Assembly (NCBI GenBank): GCA_028095005.1
Contig: CM051459.1
Location: forward strand, 204,019,902-204,083,901
Direction: 5' to 3'
Source of the DNA: Rhynchospora pubera
Taxonomy: Eukaryota; Streptophyta; Magnoliopsida; Poales; Cyperaceae
DNA length: 64,000 nucleotides
This document shows positions 11,042 through 21,353 of this stretch, piece by piece. Each line of letters opens with the position of its first letter. The first letter of the stretch is position 1. The notes beneath the pieces were generated by a model. That model was not told where the DNA came from. It worked only from the letters and a program-made list of their open reading frames with translations, and searched no databases. The position numbers and the translations under genes were made by a program.

Positions 11042-12020
11042 GTTGTTGAGGAAACGTTGTGAACTGTAAATTGCGCGTATATATGTAGCTTAACATATCA
11101 TAAGATTCACAACAGTTCGACTCTTAAATTTTGGACAAGCACTCATTCCACCTCATGATGACAGCATGATGCATATCGAGCTAATATAAATGCTTAGAAT
11201 CATTACTCATGCAAAAGAAAAAAAATTCGATTACTCTGGTTTGATTGCTAAATTAATGCGCTCAATCATTGCATTACAAATTTTGCAAGGACAAATTTAC
11301 CTGTACTCGCTCACATCCCTCTTTTATTTTTCTTTTCTCAAAAACTAATCTTATTCTAAGGCTTAGAATTATAATTTCAGGATTTTTATGATTTATGAAA
11401 AGAAAAGAATGTTCGTATCCTAATATATCAGGATTGTTGCAGCTATGACGATTTCTCTCTATAAAAGAAGTCATCTAATCAATGTATGATAATTAATTCT
11501 CAATTAAAAATCAACAGGAAAATTAATTGAGATATGGGACAGAACTAGCGAACTTAATAGAATAGATATGAATTGTCTTGAGATAGAATAGAAGTAATTA
11601 TGAGAAAATATCTTACAGGATTGACAAAAGTAGAGTTTCTAGTTTATGAATTGAATGCATCGGTCCAAAACAAAGTCATCTCCTCCAAATAATTTAGATT
11701 TGAGGTGGTAATGTGTTGTAGTAGGATTTTTCTTAATCCTGAATGAAAAGATAATTGTTTGGTTCAGCTTCGTAAATATTTCCGTCAATAATTAGTTCAA
11801 ATTTCCATTTCAAGCTCAATTGAGGTCTGAGAATGGTAATGAGTATTCATATTTACGCATCAAATTCATATATTTAATTGTTATGCTGCATATTGGGCAG
11901 ATTATGATTTTTTCGAATTAAATTTGGATGATTTCATCGTGACGTCATATTGTATTATTTTTGCAGCATAATGACGAATCATTACTCTAGAGCACTGTTT
12001 GTCAATCACACCAGCCTGGT
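9636..12020. other. intergenic stretch without recognised genes
   Basis: Apart from the microsatellite at 10968-11046 nothing is recognised. Open frames near 10407 and 11274 are short and show no domain, splice or codon evidence. Confidence 0.4.
10968..11046. repeat. (TTTA)n/(TTA)n microsatellite
   Basis: A T run passes into ATTT-type repeats and then about twelve TTA units, ending in TTGTTGTTG. Confidence 0.9.
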
Positions 12021-13563
12021 CCCTGAATTAGGGCCGAAAACGGTAGTCGTTTTGACCGTTATTTCGTTTCGTTTCGTCTGAAATGGAACGGTAACAGTTA
12101 AGGATTTTGATTTCGTTTAAAGAACGGAACGGATAACGCAAATAGAAATACTGTTTCGTCTCAAAAAGGAACGGTTAGCGAAACGTAACTGTTTCGTCAT
12201 CGTTTATTTCGTTTGTTTCGTCCTAGATTGTACGGTATTGCTCTTAAACTTATTGCAGAGAGGAGATGGCGGAGGAAACGAAGCCATCGATAAAACCTAA
12301 TTGCGCCGCTTCTCTCGCCGTCTCTCTCTTTCTTCTTCGATCTCCATCTGTCTTCTCTGATCTCTCTCTTCTTACCCCTTCTTCCATCGCCCACACCTTC
12401 CTCTCTTCTCTCCTGCTCCAATCGGAACCCCTCCTGTACCAATCGATATCCTCTCCTGCCCCAAGCAGAACCCCTCATGTTGCAATCAATAACCCTTCCT
12501 GCTCCAATCGGAACCCTCTCTCCTCCGACCGCCTCTCCCTTTGCCCCCCTCTCACTAGTCCTTCCTTTCTCAAACCGAAACCATAACTAAACACCCTCAC
12601 TCACTGCCTCTCTTCCTCACTCTTGATCTCGCTCTCCTTCCTTCAAAGCTCCTCTAACATCGATGAAGACTAGCGGTGGAGGCACCACTCCTCTGTCACA
12701 TCGATGAAATTTTGATGTTGCTCTCCTTCCTTCATAGTTTGGATGAATTGTAGATCTCTCACCAACTCCTCTATCACTGTCGCCAAAAGGATTGTTGTCC
12801 TTCAACAAGTAACTCAGAAACAAAAAAAGGTTTGTTGTTAACTCAACAAGCAACTCAGAGGTCAGTTTACTGCTTTCTGGTTTTTCGATGCTGATTTTTT
12901 CTGAATTTTTTACTAGTAAAGATTTTTAGAGAAAAAAGGGTTTGCTGGTAATTTGTAAAAAAAGGTTTTTTTGGTGATCTGTAAAAAAAGGTTTGAGCTA
13001 ACATATTTACTCATTTGTAAAAATAGGTTTTCTGGTAAAGCTTTCTGTACAATAAAGATTTAATTTTAAGTTGTAATATGAATTTCTTTAATTAACAGAA
13101 AATTCATGGTTTTAGATGCATCAAGGAGTGATTGATTGAAGAACGATGTTTCTATGGCTTTAGGTTCAGACGTACCGTGTGGTGTATTATGTTAGGATAT
13201 CATTCTTTTATTATGTATGATGTATTTCGTTGTGTAATATGCATTTCTCTGTGTATGATGTTATGGTTTTAGTGCACGAAATTTGTGTAATGTTGTATTG
13301 AAAGTTTCTCCTTAGACTATTTATTAAATTTGAATGTATGCATTTATCTTGTTTGTGTGTAAACAAATGGAGAACGGTTAAACAATCAAAGACGGTTTTA
13401 ACCGTTTTGATCATTCTGGTGAACGACACGATCAACGCAACTTGGTTTAAACGGACGAAACGATCAGCGCAAGAAGTAATGAAATTTCGTTCATCAATGC
13501 AACGGTTAGCGCAAATTATCTCTTTCGTGGTCGTTTTAGACGATATGCACCCCTACCCTGAAT
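12021..13563. mobile_element. Ds-like hAT element, 1.5 kb, non-autonomous, with CT-rich cargo
   Basis: The element is 12029-13555. CCCTGAAT flanks it on both sides (12021-12028, 13556-13563), an exact 8-bp duplication as hAT elements make. The ends start TAGGG (left TAGGGCCGAAAACGG; right, on the minus strand, TAGGGGTGCATATCG), like Ac/Ds. The outer 200 bp or so carry many AAACGG/CCGTTT and ACGG motifs on both strands; AAACGG is the known binding motif of Ac transposase. No transposase domain is present. The interior (about 12260-12800) is CT-rich and unlike the surroundings, with an open frame 12266-12586 that shows no domain; it may be captured host sequence. Confidence 0.9.
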
Positions 13564-13686
13564 CATGCACATTGTGAGATTTGTTTGGGCCTTTTGCTAT
13601 CTGCTTTATACAACGGATCAAATTATTGGGCCATAAGTTTTATATTTTTCTCACTTTAGATTTCGTTCTCTTTTGTGTGCGCCAGA

Positions 13687-14011
13687 CTGATTGCTAGACA
13701 CGTCAGTATCAACGTTTTACCACACTATTCCGTTTCGTTCCGTCTAAAGAACTAAAATAAATGGATTTCATTTTTAGAAACGGAATGAAAACAAAATTGA
13801 CATTTGTGAACGTAAGTGAAATGAAACATAAAAATGGGCTGAAATCAAAGAGAAATGAAAAACGGAACGTTAAACGGAACAAAAATCTATTTCGTTTGAT
13901 GAAATGGAACGGAAACGAAACAAGAATTTTTTTCTGTTACCAAAACGGAACATAAACGGAAATCTCTATTTCTGCTTCCGTATTCCACGTTTGACAAGGG
14001 CTACTAAGTGC
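13687..14011. mobile_element. Ds-like hAT element, 309 bp
   Basis: The element is 13695-14003. Ends are TAGACACGTCA on the left and TAGCCCTTGTCAAACG on the right (minus strand). Flanks CTGATTGC (13687-13694) and CTAAGTGC (14004-14011) match at 6 of 8 bases, a decayed 8-bp duplication. The inside is dense in CCGTTTCGTTCCG and AAACGGAA motifs as in the copies at 12029, 19823 and 44442. No coding capacity. Confidence 0.75.
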
Positions 14012-14269
14012 ACATGAAATATCTACCGACTATTTAACATCTTACATATTTTCTTTCCAAAGAATTAAAATAAAGAGATTTTTTTTAATTATTTTGCATT
14101 TTTTTTTAGAATCAATTTTTTAAAAGGTCACTGGACTTTCTTTGAAAGTATGTCATCAAACTTTGAATTATCACAATTTAATCGATATCTTCGATATGTA
14201 CTCAAATGTTATTGTAGTAGAAGTTAGTGCTTTGGATTTAAGAGTTGTCAGAGTAATCAAATTTGAATT

Positions 14270-14660
14270 GGAACAAAAGTTCGTTGACTAAAAAATAAAA
14301 ATTAATAATTTGAATAATTTGAACGGTTTGGATTGACCGTTCGATTTCTAAATTTTAAAAACGACTCTGGTATACGAGAGAGAGAGGGAGAAAAAAAATT
14401 TTCTATTGTGAACCATGATGCATAGAGAGTCGCAGCAAATAAATTTTTACAATTTTTTAAATTATTTTTACTATTTTTTAAAAAAAAATTAAAACCTTGT
14501 CATTTTTTGCTACAAATAAGTGGTAAGAATATTCTAAAAATGACAAGCATTAACAAAATTTAAAAATAGTAAAAAAATATAAAAAATGTAAAATTTTGTT
14601 TGTTATGAAATTTCAATATATAGATTGGTTTGGATAATTTAGATTTATCAATTTATAAAA
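14270..14660. mobile_element. foldback MITE fragment related to the 34936 element
   Basis: TTTTCTATTGTGAACCATGATGCATAGAGA (about 14398-14429) matches the left end of the element near 34936. ATGAAATTTCAATATATAGATTG (about 14604) matches its other arm. The two A/T-rich arms around TTGTCATTTTTTGCTACAAA fold back. The outer right arm is truncated or diverged, and no target duplication was found. Confidence 0.55.
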
Positions 14661-14687
14661 TCATCGATTAAAACGATGAGATTGGGA

Positions 14688-14744
14688 GAGAATAGGACAC
14701 AGAATTTTTTTTTTTTTTTTTTTTTTGAGAATAGGACACAGAAT
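14688..14744. repeat. poly(T) tract between 18-bp direct repeats (retroposition scar)
   Basis: GAGAATAGGACACAGAAT occurs at 14688-14705 and again at 14727-14744, with an uninterrupted run of 21 T between. This is the arrangement left by target-primed insertion of a nearly bodiless poly(A) retroposon on the minus strand. A third, diverged copy (GAGAGAATACGACACAGAA) lies near 14795, so a second, adjacent event is possible. Confidence 0.75.
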
Positions 14745-15282
14745 GTCAATTTCTCACAAAGGTACATACCTTCCCATTAATTTGTATTTATTAGGAGAGA
14801 ATACGACACAGAAGCATGTGCGATGAGATTTCCGGTCACTTTATACTTTGTTCTCTTTTGCTGCATGCTGGGTAGTGGGTACACGGCAATACTTGCTTGT
14901 TTGTCTCTTTAATCACGTGGAGAAAAAGGGTGATTCAATGGGATCAAATTAGAGCATTTTTACCAATTGCATGACCGTTTTTGCGCTCTCATTCTGCCGA
15001 TCGAAGTTATTAAGAGACAAAACAAAAAAAAGAGACAAAATAAGAGATTTAATTGCTATTTGCTAAGATGAACTGTCAATCAGTCATACAAGGACAGCTG
15101 AAAAGGGATCCAAAGTTTGAGGCTTTGAAGTAGGAAATTCTGAGAGCTGCTCCTTTCTGCGATTCTTTCTTCTTTTTAATCAATGCTAAATACTAAATTG
15201 TTTCTAAGTTATTTTGTTAGTGTCAGAATCTTTTGTTGTTTTTCTATTTAGTTGTAAATAAAAGATAACGTTCATTTTCTTC

Positions 15283-15330
<48 letters not shown>
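15283..15330. repeat. (TTA)n microsatellite
   Basis: About fifteen uninterrupted TTA units followed by a T run. Confidence 0.92.
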
Positions 15331-15779
15331 TTTTGAAAGATCAATTTTTTCCTAATATTTGCAATTTGAGTGATACGCATAATTAGCATTCCTTGTGCAA
15401 AAAATGCAAATGAATTATCGAAAAAATAAAAAATATTATTAAAATGTTCGCAAATTTAGAAAATATTACTGCAAAATCAAATTATATAAATTGTATCGCA
15501 ATATCATTCTTTCAAGAACGATACAACCATTTTGAGTATTTTATTAATATATTTTTAACATTGTATTAATATATTTTTTAATATTTTAATTATTTTTTAT
15601 GTAATTAATATTTGTATGATTTGATATTGTTTATATGTATTTTTCTTATTAAGTTGTATTATTTATTTTTGCAATATGTTGTGTGTGTATATGGAACATA
15701 CTTTATTTTTTCACCATAAAAATAAAAAAAATAAATTATAAAAAATTATTATACATCTTTATGTATATGCTATATATAT

Positions 15780-15960
15780 TTTTCTCCTCTCATCTTGTCT
15801 CCTCTCCTCTAATCTCCTCTCATCTCATCTCATCTTATCTCCTCTCACCTCACCTCACCTCACCTCATCTCCTCTACTTTTCTCTTATCTCATCTCATAT
15901 CATTTTATATATATCTCACCTCATCTCTTTTCCTCTTATATATATCTCTCATCTCCTCTA
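15780..15960. repeat. CT-rich minisatellite
   Basis: Variable CTCATCTCATCTC and CTCACCTCACCTC units form a one-sided pyrimidine-rich strand, breaking down into ATATATCTC near the right end. Confidence 0.85.
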
Positions 15961-16042
15961 TGCAGCTATGCTATATATACTAGTATAACTTTCTTTCTCC
16001 TTTACTATGCTCAAGATTTTTTTAAAATTTTAAATAATCACC

Positions 16043-17710
16043 TCTACTGTTAGAGTTATGTCCTAGAAGTCAATAATTTAATGACTTAAATATTTGTTTA
16101 TGTTATGGATGATATTTTATCATATGTTCCTAGGTTTATTATTGACAGATTATTCAGGTTGAGGATCTGAATTGTAGATCTCTGTGGATCATTCTTTAGA
16201 ATGACAATAATAAATCTAAACGGTCCATAATCTTGATAATTAACAAGGAACATTAATTATCATATAAGATTAGTATGCAAGTTAAGTGATGATTAAGTTC
16301 TACAAATCATAGTTAAAGAGTTACCAGCTTAATTGCATATGTATATGTTTTAGAACATAGTACAGGATTTGACCCAACAAAATAAATATATGGATTGTGT
16401 TATGTGTCATTATTTATTTCGTTATGATTTTGGTTCTAAGTTTGATTCCCGATAAGGGCTGCTATACAGACTTTATTTATGTTCTCTTGAATTGTGCGGG
16501 GAAAAGCTAATCATCAAGAAAACCGTATGTCCCTCATTAATTCACTTAGTAAGTGACGATATCTGTTTGGGCCCCTTGATGGAGTTGGATCGTATACGGG
16601 CAACTAAGCGATCAACTCTAGATCAAGAAACGTATAATCTGCAAGAATGACACATTCCTATCTTAGATTATACAATGATATCATGCGACGTAAGAATCAA
16701 AATAGAGAATTATATTTATTCTCTTATGCAGGATTTAATATTGTAGCAGTACACTATTTATGCGAATTGGGAATCATAACGTGTTGCTAGATACCGCTTA
16801 TGATTATTAGAAATAAATAACGATTTAATTCCATGGCCAACATAGCATAAATCCTCAAAAGGTCACACAAATAGGACATTAATCACACAGTGCATTATTT
16901 ATTTATTGACAGCAGTAAGTACTGTGAAAACATGATAAGATTGATTAATTAATTATATACTGTTGCGAACAGTTATAATTAATTAAGTTAATGGATCATA
17001 TAGAAATAAATTAATGCATTAACTAATCCTAAAATAATTATTAATGAGTTAATAATTAATTTATTTCAACACAATTTTAATATAAATGGTTATATTAATT
17101 AATTGGACCGTTATTTGGTAGCAAATAGATAGCTCAATTAAAGAGCAAATAAATGAGGCTTTAATTAATAGAATTAGAGACTAAATTGACTGGATTAAGT
17201 GGTCCATATAGGCCCATTTCATGGCTGCCCAATTAGGTTTTGTGCTCTATATAAAGACCACTTATGAGAGCCTCCACCTAGCTTTTCTCTCTCCTCTCAT
17301 TCCTCCCATGGAGGCCGCCACTTTTATCCTCTCTTTCTCTCTTTTGCTCATGTGTTGAGCTATTTTCTCTCTACTAAATCGAGGTTGTTGATTGATACAA
17401 GAGAGAAAACCATAAGGATTAGGCTTGTTATTTGGGTATGCTAGCACGTACCTTGTAAACGTGATTAATCCTCCTTGGTGGACTCGAGGGCGGCTACTAG
17501 ACCTGGTGGAGACGGTGGAGAAAGCACGCCATCGATTCTCATGCCTTGGTCGAGCCCCGCGAATACGATTTCGCGGGAGGTACAATTCCTACACCTTCCC
17601 TTGTGTCGATTGACTTTTGCACTAGTTCTACTTTGATGCATGATGTTGTTTGTGGTTAATTAAGTGTAATTAGCTCCAAAAATTAAAATTGTGCATTTTC
17701 TAACATCTAC
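16043..17710 (+). mobile_element. solo LTR, 1658 bp, with 5-bp target duplication
   Basis: The LTR is 16048-17705, starting TGTTAGAG and ending TTCTAACA. TCTAC flanks it on both sides (16043-16047, 17706-17710). A TATA box (CTCTATATAAAGACC, about 17246) lies in the right third, followed by a CT-rich leader, so the plus strand is the transcribed one. No internal retroelement domains exist between the duplications, so this is a solo LTR left by recombination between two LTRs. Length and TGTTAG ends suggest a copia element with long LTRs, but the superfamily is not proven. Confidence 0.88.
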
Positions 17711-18469
17711 ATCTCTATCTCTTCTCTTATCTAGTAAATATTTTTGTGTTGATCAAAAACTAATTATAGTAGTTCTAATATTATTTTTAGATTCGAAAAA
17801 TTTCAAAGAGAATTTCGGAGGTTCAAACAGCATTTTTTTTGTCCCTAATGAATGATGATCATCACAGGGTTAACCCCAGTAAATCCTATAGATCTCCCTG
17901 CAAGTTTTCGTATTGTAGTCATTTTTCTCAAACGGACGTTGCCATCAAAAGTTATGAATGTTTGAAGTTCTAATTTTCAAAAAGACATCGTAATTTCTTC
18001 AGTTTTCATGATTGAAAAAACTACGTGAAAAGTAGTTTCAAAAACTTTTATAAAAAATTACGTTGTGTGAACAAGCAACTATATTTTCATACCTGCGATT
18101 TTCACAACCTAACTCCACATAGAAAAAAAAGAAAGAATCGCTAAAGTATCTAACAAATCAATTATGAGAAATTGTTCTTGTAATTTCTTTGGTTTTCGAA
18201 ATTGAAAAACTACGCGAAAAATAGTTCCACAAATCCATAAAAATCATCCCTAACTCCAAACAGAGAAAAAAAAAAAACTCCAAAGGACCTAACAAATCAA
18301 TTCCCAAAAACTATTCATTTAAATAAAATAAATAAAAATAATTATAAATAATATATATTGTCTTTTGTTATAAATATGTTTAAAACAAATATATATTATT
18401 TTTATTCATCAATCAAATATATTAATATTTATTTGAATTAATTAAAATAATTATTCAATATTTTATTTT
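17711..18469. other. intergenic, with a diverged two-copy tandem repeat
   Basis: About 17960-18130 and 18150-18300 share ordered blocks (GTAATTTCTT, ATTGAAAAA-CTACG, CCTAACTCC, CTAACAAATCAATT), indicating an old tandem duplication. No gene is seen. Confidence 0.55.
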
Positions 18470-19457
18470 AAAAATGTCACGTCCCGCACCGACGGGTCAC
18501 GAGAAACGGTATCTATTGCACCCATCCGACGACCCGTCAACCTACGTCGTAACAGAAAAACAAACAGAGTCTGGTACAAACCTTAGTAACCGGTTATTTA
18601 ACGACACAGCTTCTCTATATTTAACTAATATAACGAAGTTCAATCCAGTCGGATTAATCCACATAACAAATAATATATTTTACGGAGATAATCGGGTCTA
18701 GCCAATCAGTCAGTTAGTCACAGTGGTCCCTCTCCGATCTCAGGAAGATCATGACCGGCCCCTCCTTGAACTCAGGAGGATCAGGGCTCAAAATTCATAT
18801 CCAATTCCAAACCCGATAACCCGTAAAATATACCAATCACAATTCAATAAACTTATTCAATCAAAATCAAACGATAAATCATATAAATCAATCAATCAAT
18901 ACGAAATTAAATATAAAGAAGTCCGGTTACCTGATTAAGCGGTCCAGAAATCATAATCAAATCAAATCAACCATCTGATTAACTGCCACGTAAAATCCAA
19001 TTACCAATCGGTCAAACTCATCAAATTTCAATCGGCAAATTTAACCAAATTCCTCAATATCTCAAAGCTTTTCCATTTATTTTGGTTTCTCTCCATTTAA
19101 TTCGGTTGAGAAAATGAAAATCACAACGACAGGAGAGAGAGGAGTATAGGTTCAAACAAGAAATGGGAACTTTTATTTTTTGTTTGCTTGTTCGGTGGCA
19201 CAAAGGAGTAAGGGAAGTAAAAAGTAACAATTAATAGTGAGATCACACGCATAAGCATGAGGTGAGGTGTCTCTTATTATTATTTTTTTTTATAATTCGC
19301 TGAAACCAACATAAGGCATATGGTTCAGCGGCATAAATTTTTATCACGGTCAAACTTATCAAATCTGGTCAACAGTCAAATTTTTGGTCAAAAAAGACAA
19401 AGCTTATCAAACTTGATCAAAGTTCAGTTAACTAGAATTTTCAGATGTCACAAAAAA
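18470..19457 (-). mobile_element. solo LTR, 978 bp, probably minus-strand
   Basis: The LTR is 18475-19452: TGTCACGTCCCG on the left and GATGTCACA on the right, giving TGTGACATC...GGGACGTGACA on the minus strand, a common form of plant LTR ends. AAAAA flanks both sides (18470-18474, 19453-19457); such a duplication is weak evidence because of the local A-richness. No internal domain is present. Orientation is inferred from end similarity only. Confidence 0.7.
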
Positions 19458-19814
19458 TCGCTAAAAATAAAAAAAGGCTAGTATCGGCTTTTCAAAAATT
19501 GATATTTCGACACTATTTATATAATTTTAATTATTTCAGTCATATTTTCAAAATTCGTGAATATTTTAATAATATTTTTTTGGGAATGAATTATCCAAAC
19601 ATCAATTTAAAATGATGGCCCAGTAAAAAGAGGACCGATCAACTCATCTTTTCTTATTGATGATGTACTTTCGGACCAATAAAAAATTAGGTCCAACTCT
19701 GCAACCAGGCCTGTCGTTAGAATATAGAGGTAGTCATCACTTTAAGAAACCAATGGACATTGGTGATGTTGCTCTAGGCCCTTTACAAATTACAATGCGA
19801 GCAAAAATTATTGA
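19458..19814. other. intergenic stretch, nothing recognised
   Basis: No repeat pair or gene found between the solo LTR and the next hAT element. Confidence 0.4.
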
Positions 19815-20087
19815 GATATCGATAGGGCGGAAAACAGAGGCCTTTGACCGTTATTTCATTTCGTTCATCCAAAATGGAATGAAACGGATAAGAAATATGA
19901 TTGCGTTTCAAAAATTGAAACGGTTTTGTCCATTTGTAAATCACAAAAATTTTATCGATTTCGATCATTCCGTCTAAAATGAAACGGTTAACGAAATTAA
20001 TAGTCAATTTCGTCAACAAAACGAAACGATTAACGAAACTCCCTAATTACTTTACCGTTTCGGCCATTTTACAGCCCTAGATATAGA
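19815..20087. mobile_element. Ds-like hAT element, 257 bp
   Basis: The element is 19823-20079. Left end TAGGGCGGAAAACAG, right end (minus strand) TAGGGCTGTAAAATGG. Flanks GATATCGA (19815-19822) and GATATAGA (20080-20087) match at 7 of 8. Subterminal AAACGG and CCGTT motifs are dense. Overlapping open frames on both strands are a by-product of this inverted structure. Confidence 0.85.
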
Positions 20088-20189
20088 CATATAGACTTAT
20101 GCTCATTTTACAATTGATGATGCATTTTTATGTCAGATTTATATTTTTCTTATTTTATCTAATGTCAATAATTGAAAGATTATTCAAAA

Positions 20190-20590
20190 TTAAAGGAGTC
20201 TAAACAATTTTCTAATGAAGAATAAGGTAGAATAGATTATTTCTAGGAATAGTTTCTTCTTAGGAATCCAAACAAGTTAGGAATAAGGAGAAGAATAATT
20301 TCTTCCTAGGAATAACATCTTCCAACAATTATATATACATAATTTCAACAAAATTAGCTAAATACTAATAACTAAATGAAATTTTATGTGCTCTTTAATT
20401 AGTACTTTATTTAATATTAAAATAATAATTTTTAATAATTTAAATTAATATCAATTTGCTTATTCCTAACTCACCATCCAAACAAACATTTCTTATTCAC
20501 GGAATAGCATTTTTCCACTCTTTCCAAAGTACAACTTTCTAATATTTTCTTCCTAAAATCCTTATTCCCATACCATCCAAACTACCCCAA
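20190..20590. mobile_element. degenerate MITE cluster related to 41681 and 5469
   Basis: Stretches such as TCCTAGGAATA, GGAATCCAAACAAG and CCATACCATCCAAACTACCCC mark old foldback ends. On the minus strand near 20535-20570 the segment GAAAATATTAGAAAGTTGTACTTT parallels the core of the MITE near 41681. Edges are unclear; it may be two overlapping elements. Confidence 0.4.
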
Positions 20591-21353
20591 ATCATTAATT
20601 TTTTTAACTGGTTGATTTTATATTGAATGATTAATTTTTTTTATAATTTAATATAAATACATCTGCCGTAAATCAGATTAAAAAAAAATTCAATCTCAAC
20701 TCGTCAATGTTTTTCTGTGTGTTTGGGGTCATAGTCACGATTTTCCTTTGTGATATCACTCTAACTGCATCACAACCAACTTATATTCCAAACAAGAGCA
20801 CAAGGGACGCTCTATCATGAACTAATTTTTACAGTCTAATTTGAGTTTTTTTTTTCTCTAATTAATTACATGTCCATTAATGATTTTAAGAGTTTACTCA
20901 TTTTTTTTAAATAGATAGCTCACCAAAATGGCAGTGCAAATCATAATTTGTCAAAACTAAAATAGTATCTATAGTCTTGAGAATGGAGATCTTGTTGGAC
21001 TTTCATAAATAATAAAATAGAGTATATCGGTAAAATCATTCCTAATAACTTTTTTGTGACGTTAACTCTTTCCTGTTTTATAAATTATAAATTATTCAAT
21101 TAAAATCGGGCAGTTTACATGTTTTTTTTTTTAATGAAAATGCCAGGATTCATATCATACATCGAATTGAAGGTATAAGAAAATTAAATAAATCTGGACC
21201 ATCCAAACTACCACTCAGTTACATCACATCGTTCGAGACCGCACGATCAGGCACCAGCGCGCAGGTGATGCGCCTGAACCTGAACCTGAACCTCCATCTG
21301 AGAAGTGAAAAACCTCACAGCTCCGACTGTCTCCACTCATCGCCGTCGCCACC
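20591..21353. other. MED20 upstream region
   Basis: AT-rich up to about 21200, then abruptly GC-rich, with four CCTGAA units near 21272-21292, probably promoter and 5' leader of MED20. No clear TATA box. Confidence 0.4.

Larger units (their letters stand above)
14745..16042. other. AT-rich intergenic stretch with simple repeats
   Basis: It holds an (ATT)n microsatellite at about 15283-15330 and a TCTCATC/CACCT minisatellite at about 15780-15960. No gene is supported; the open frame over the minisatellite is a composition artefact. Confidence 0.45.

Noticed and set aside
12266..12586. 106-residue open frame as a gene
   Set aside because: It lies in a non-autonomous hAT element, is Ser/Leu/Pro-rich by composition, overlaps a frame on the other strand, and shows no domain.
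15683..15988. 101-residue frame with repeated Ser/His/Leu
   Set aside because: It is the translation of the CT-rich minisatellite.
17262..17585. 107-residue minus-strand frame
   Set aside because: It is within the solo LTR leader region and has no family feature.
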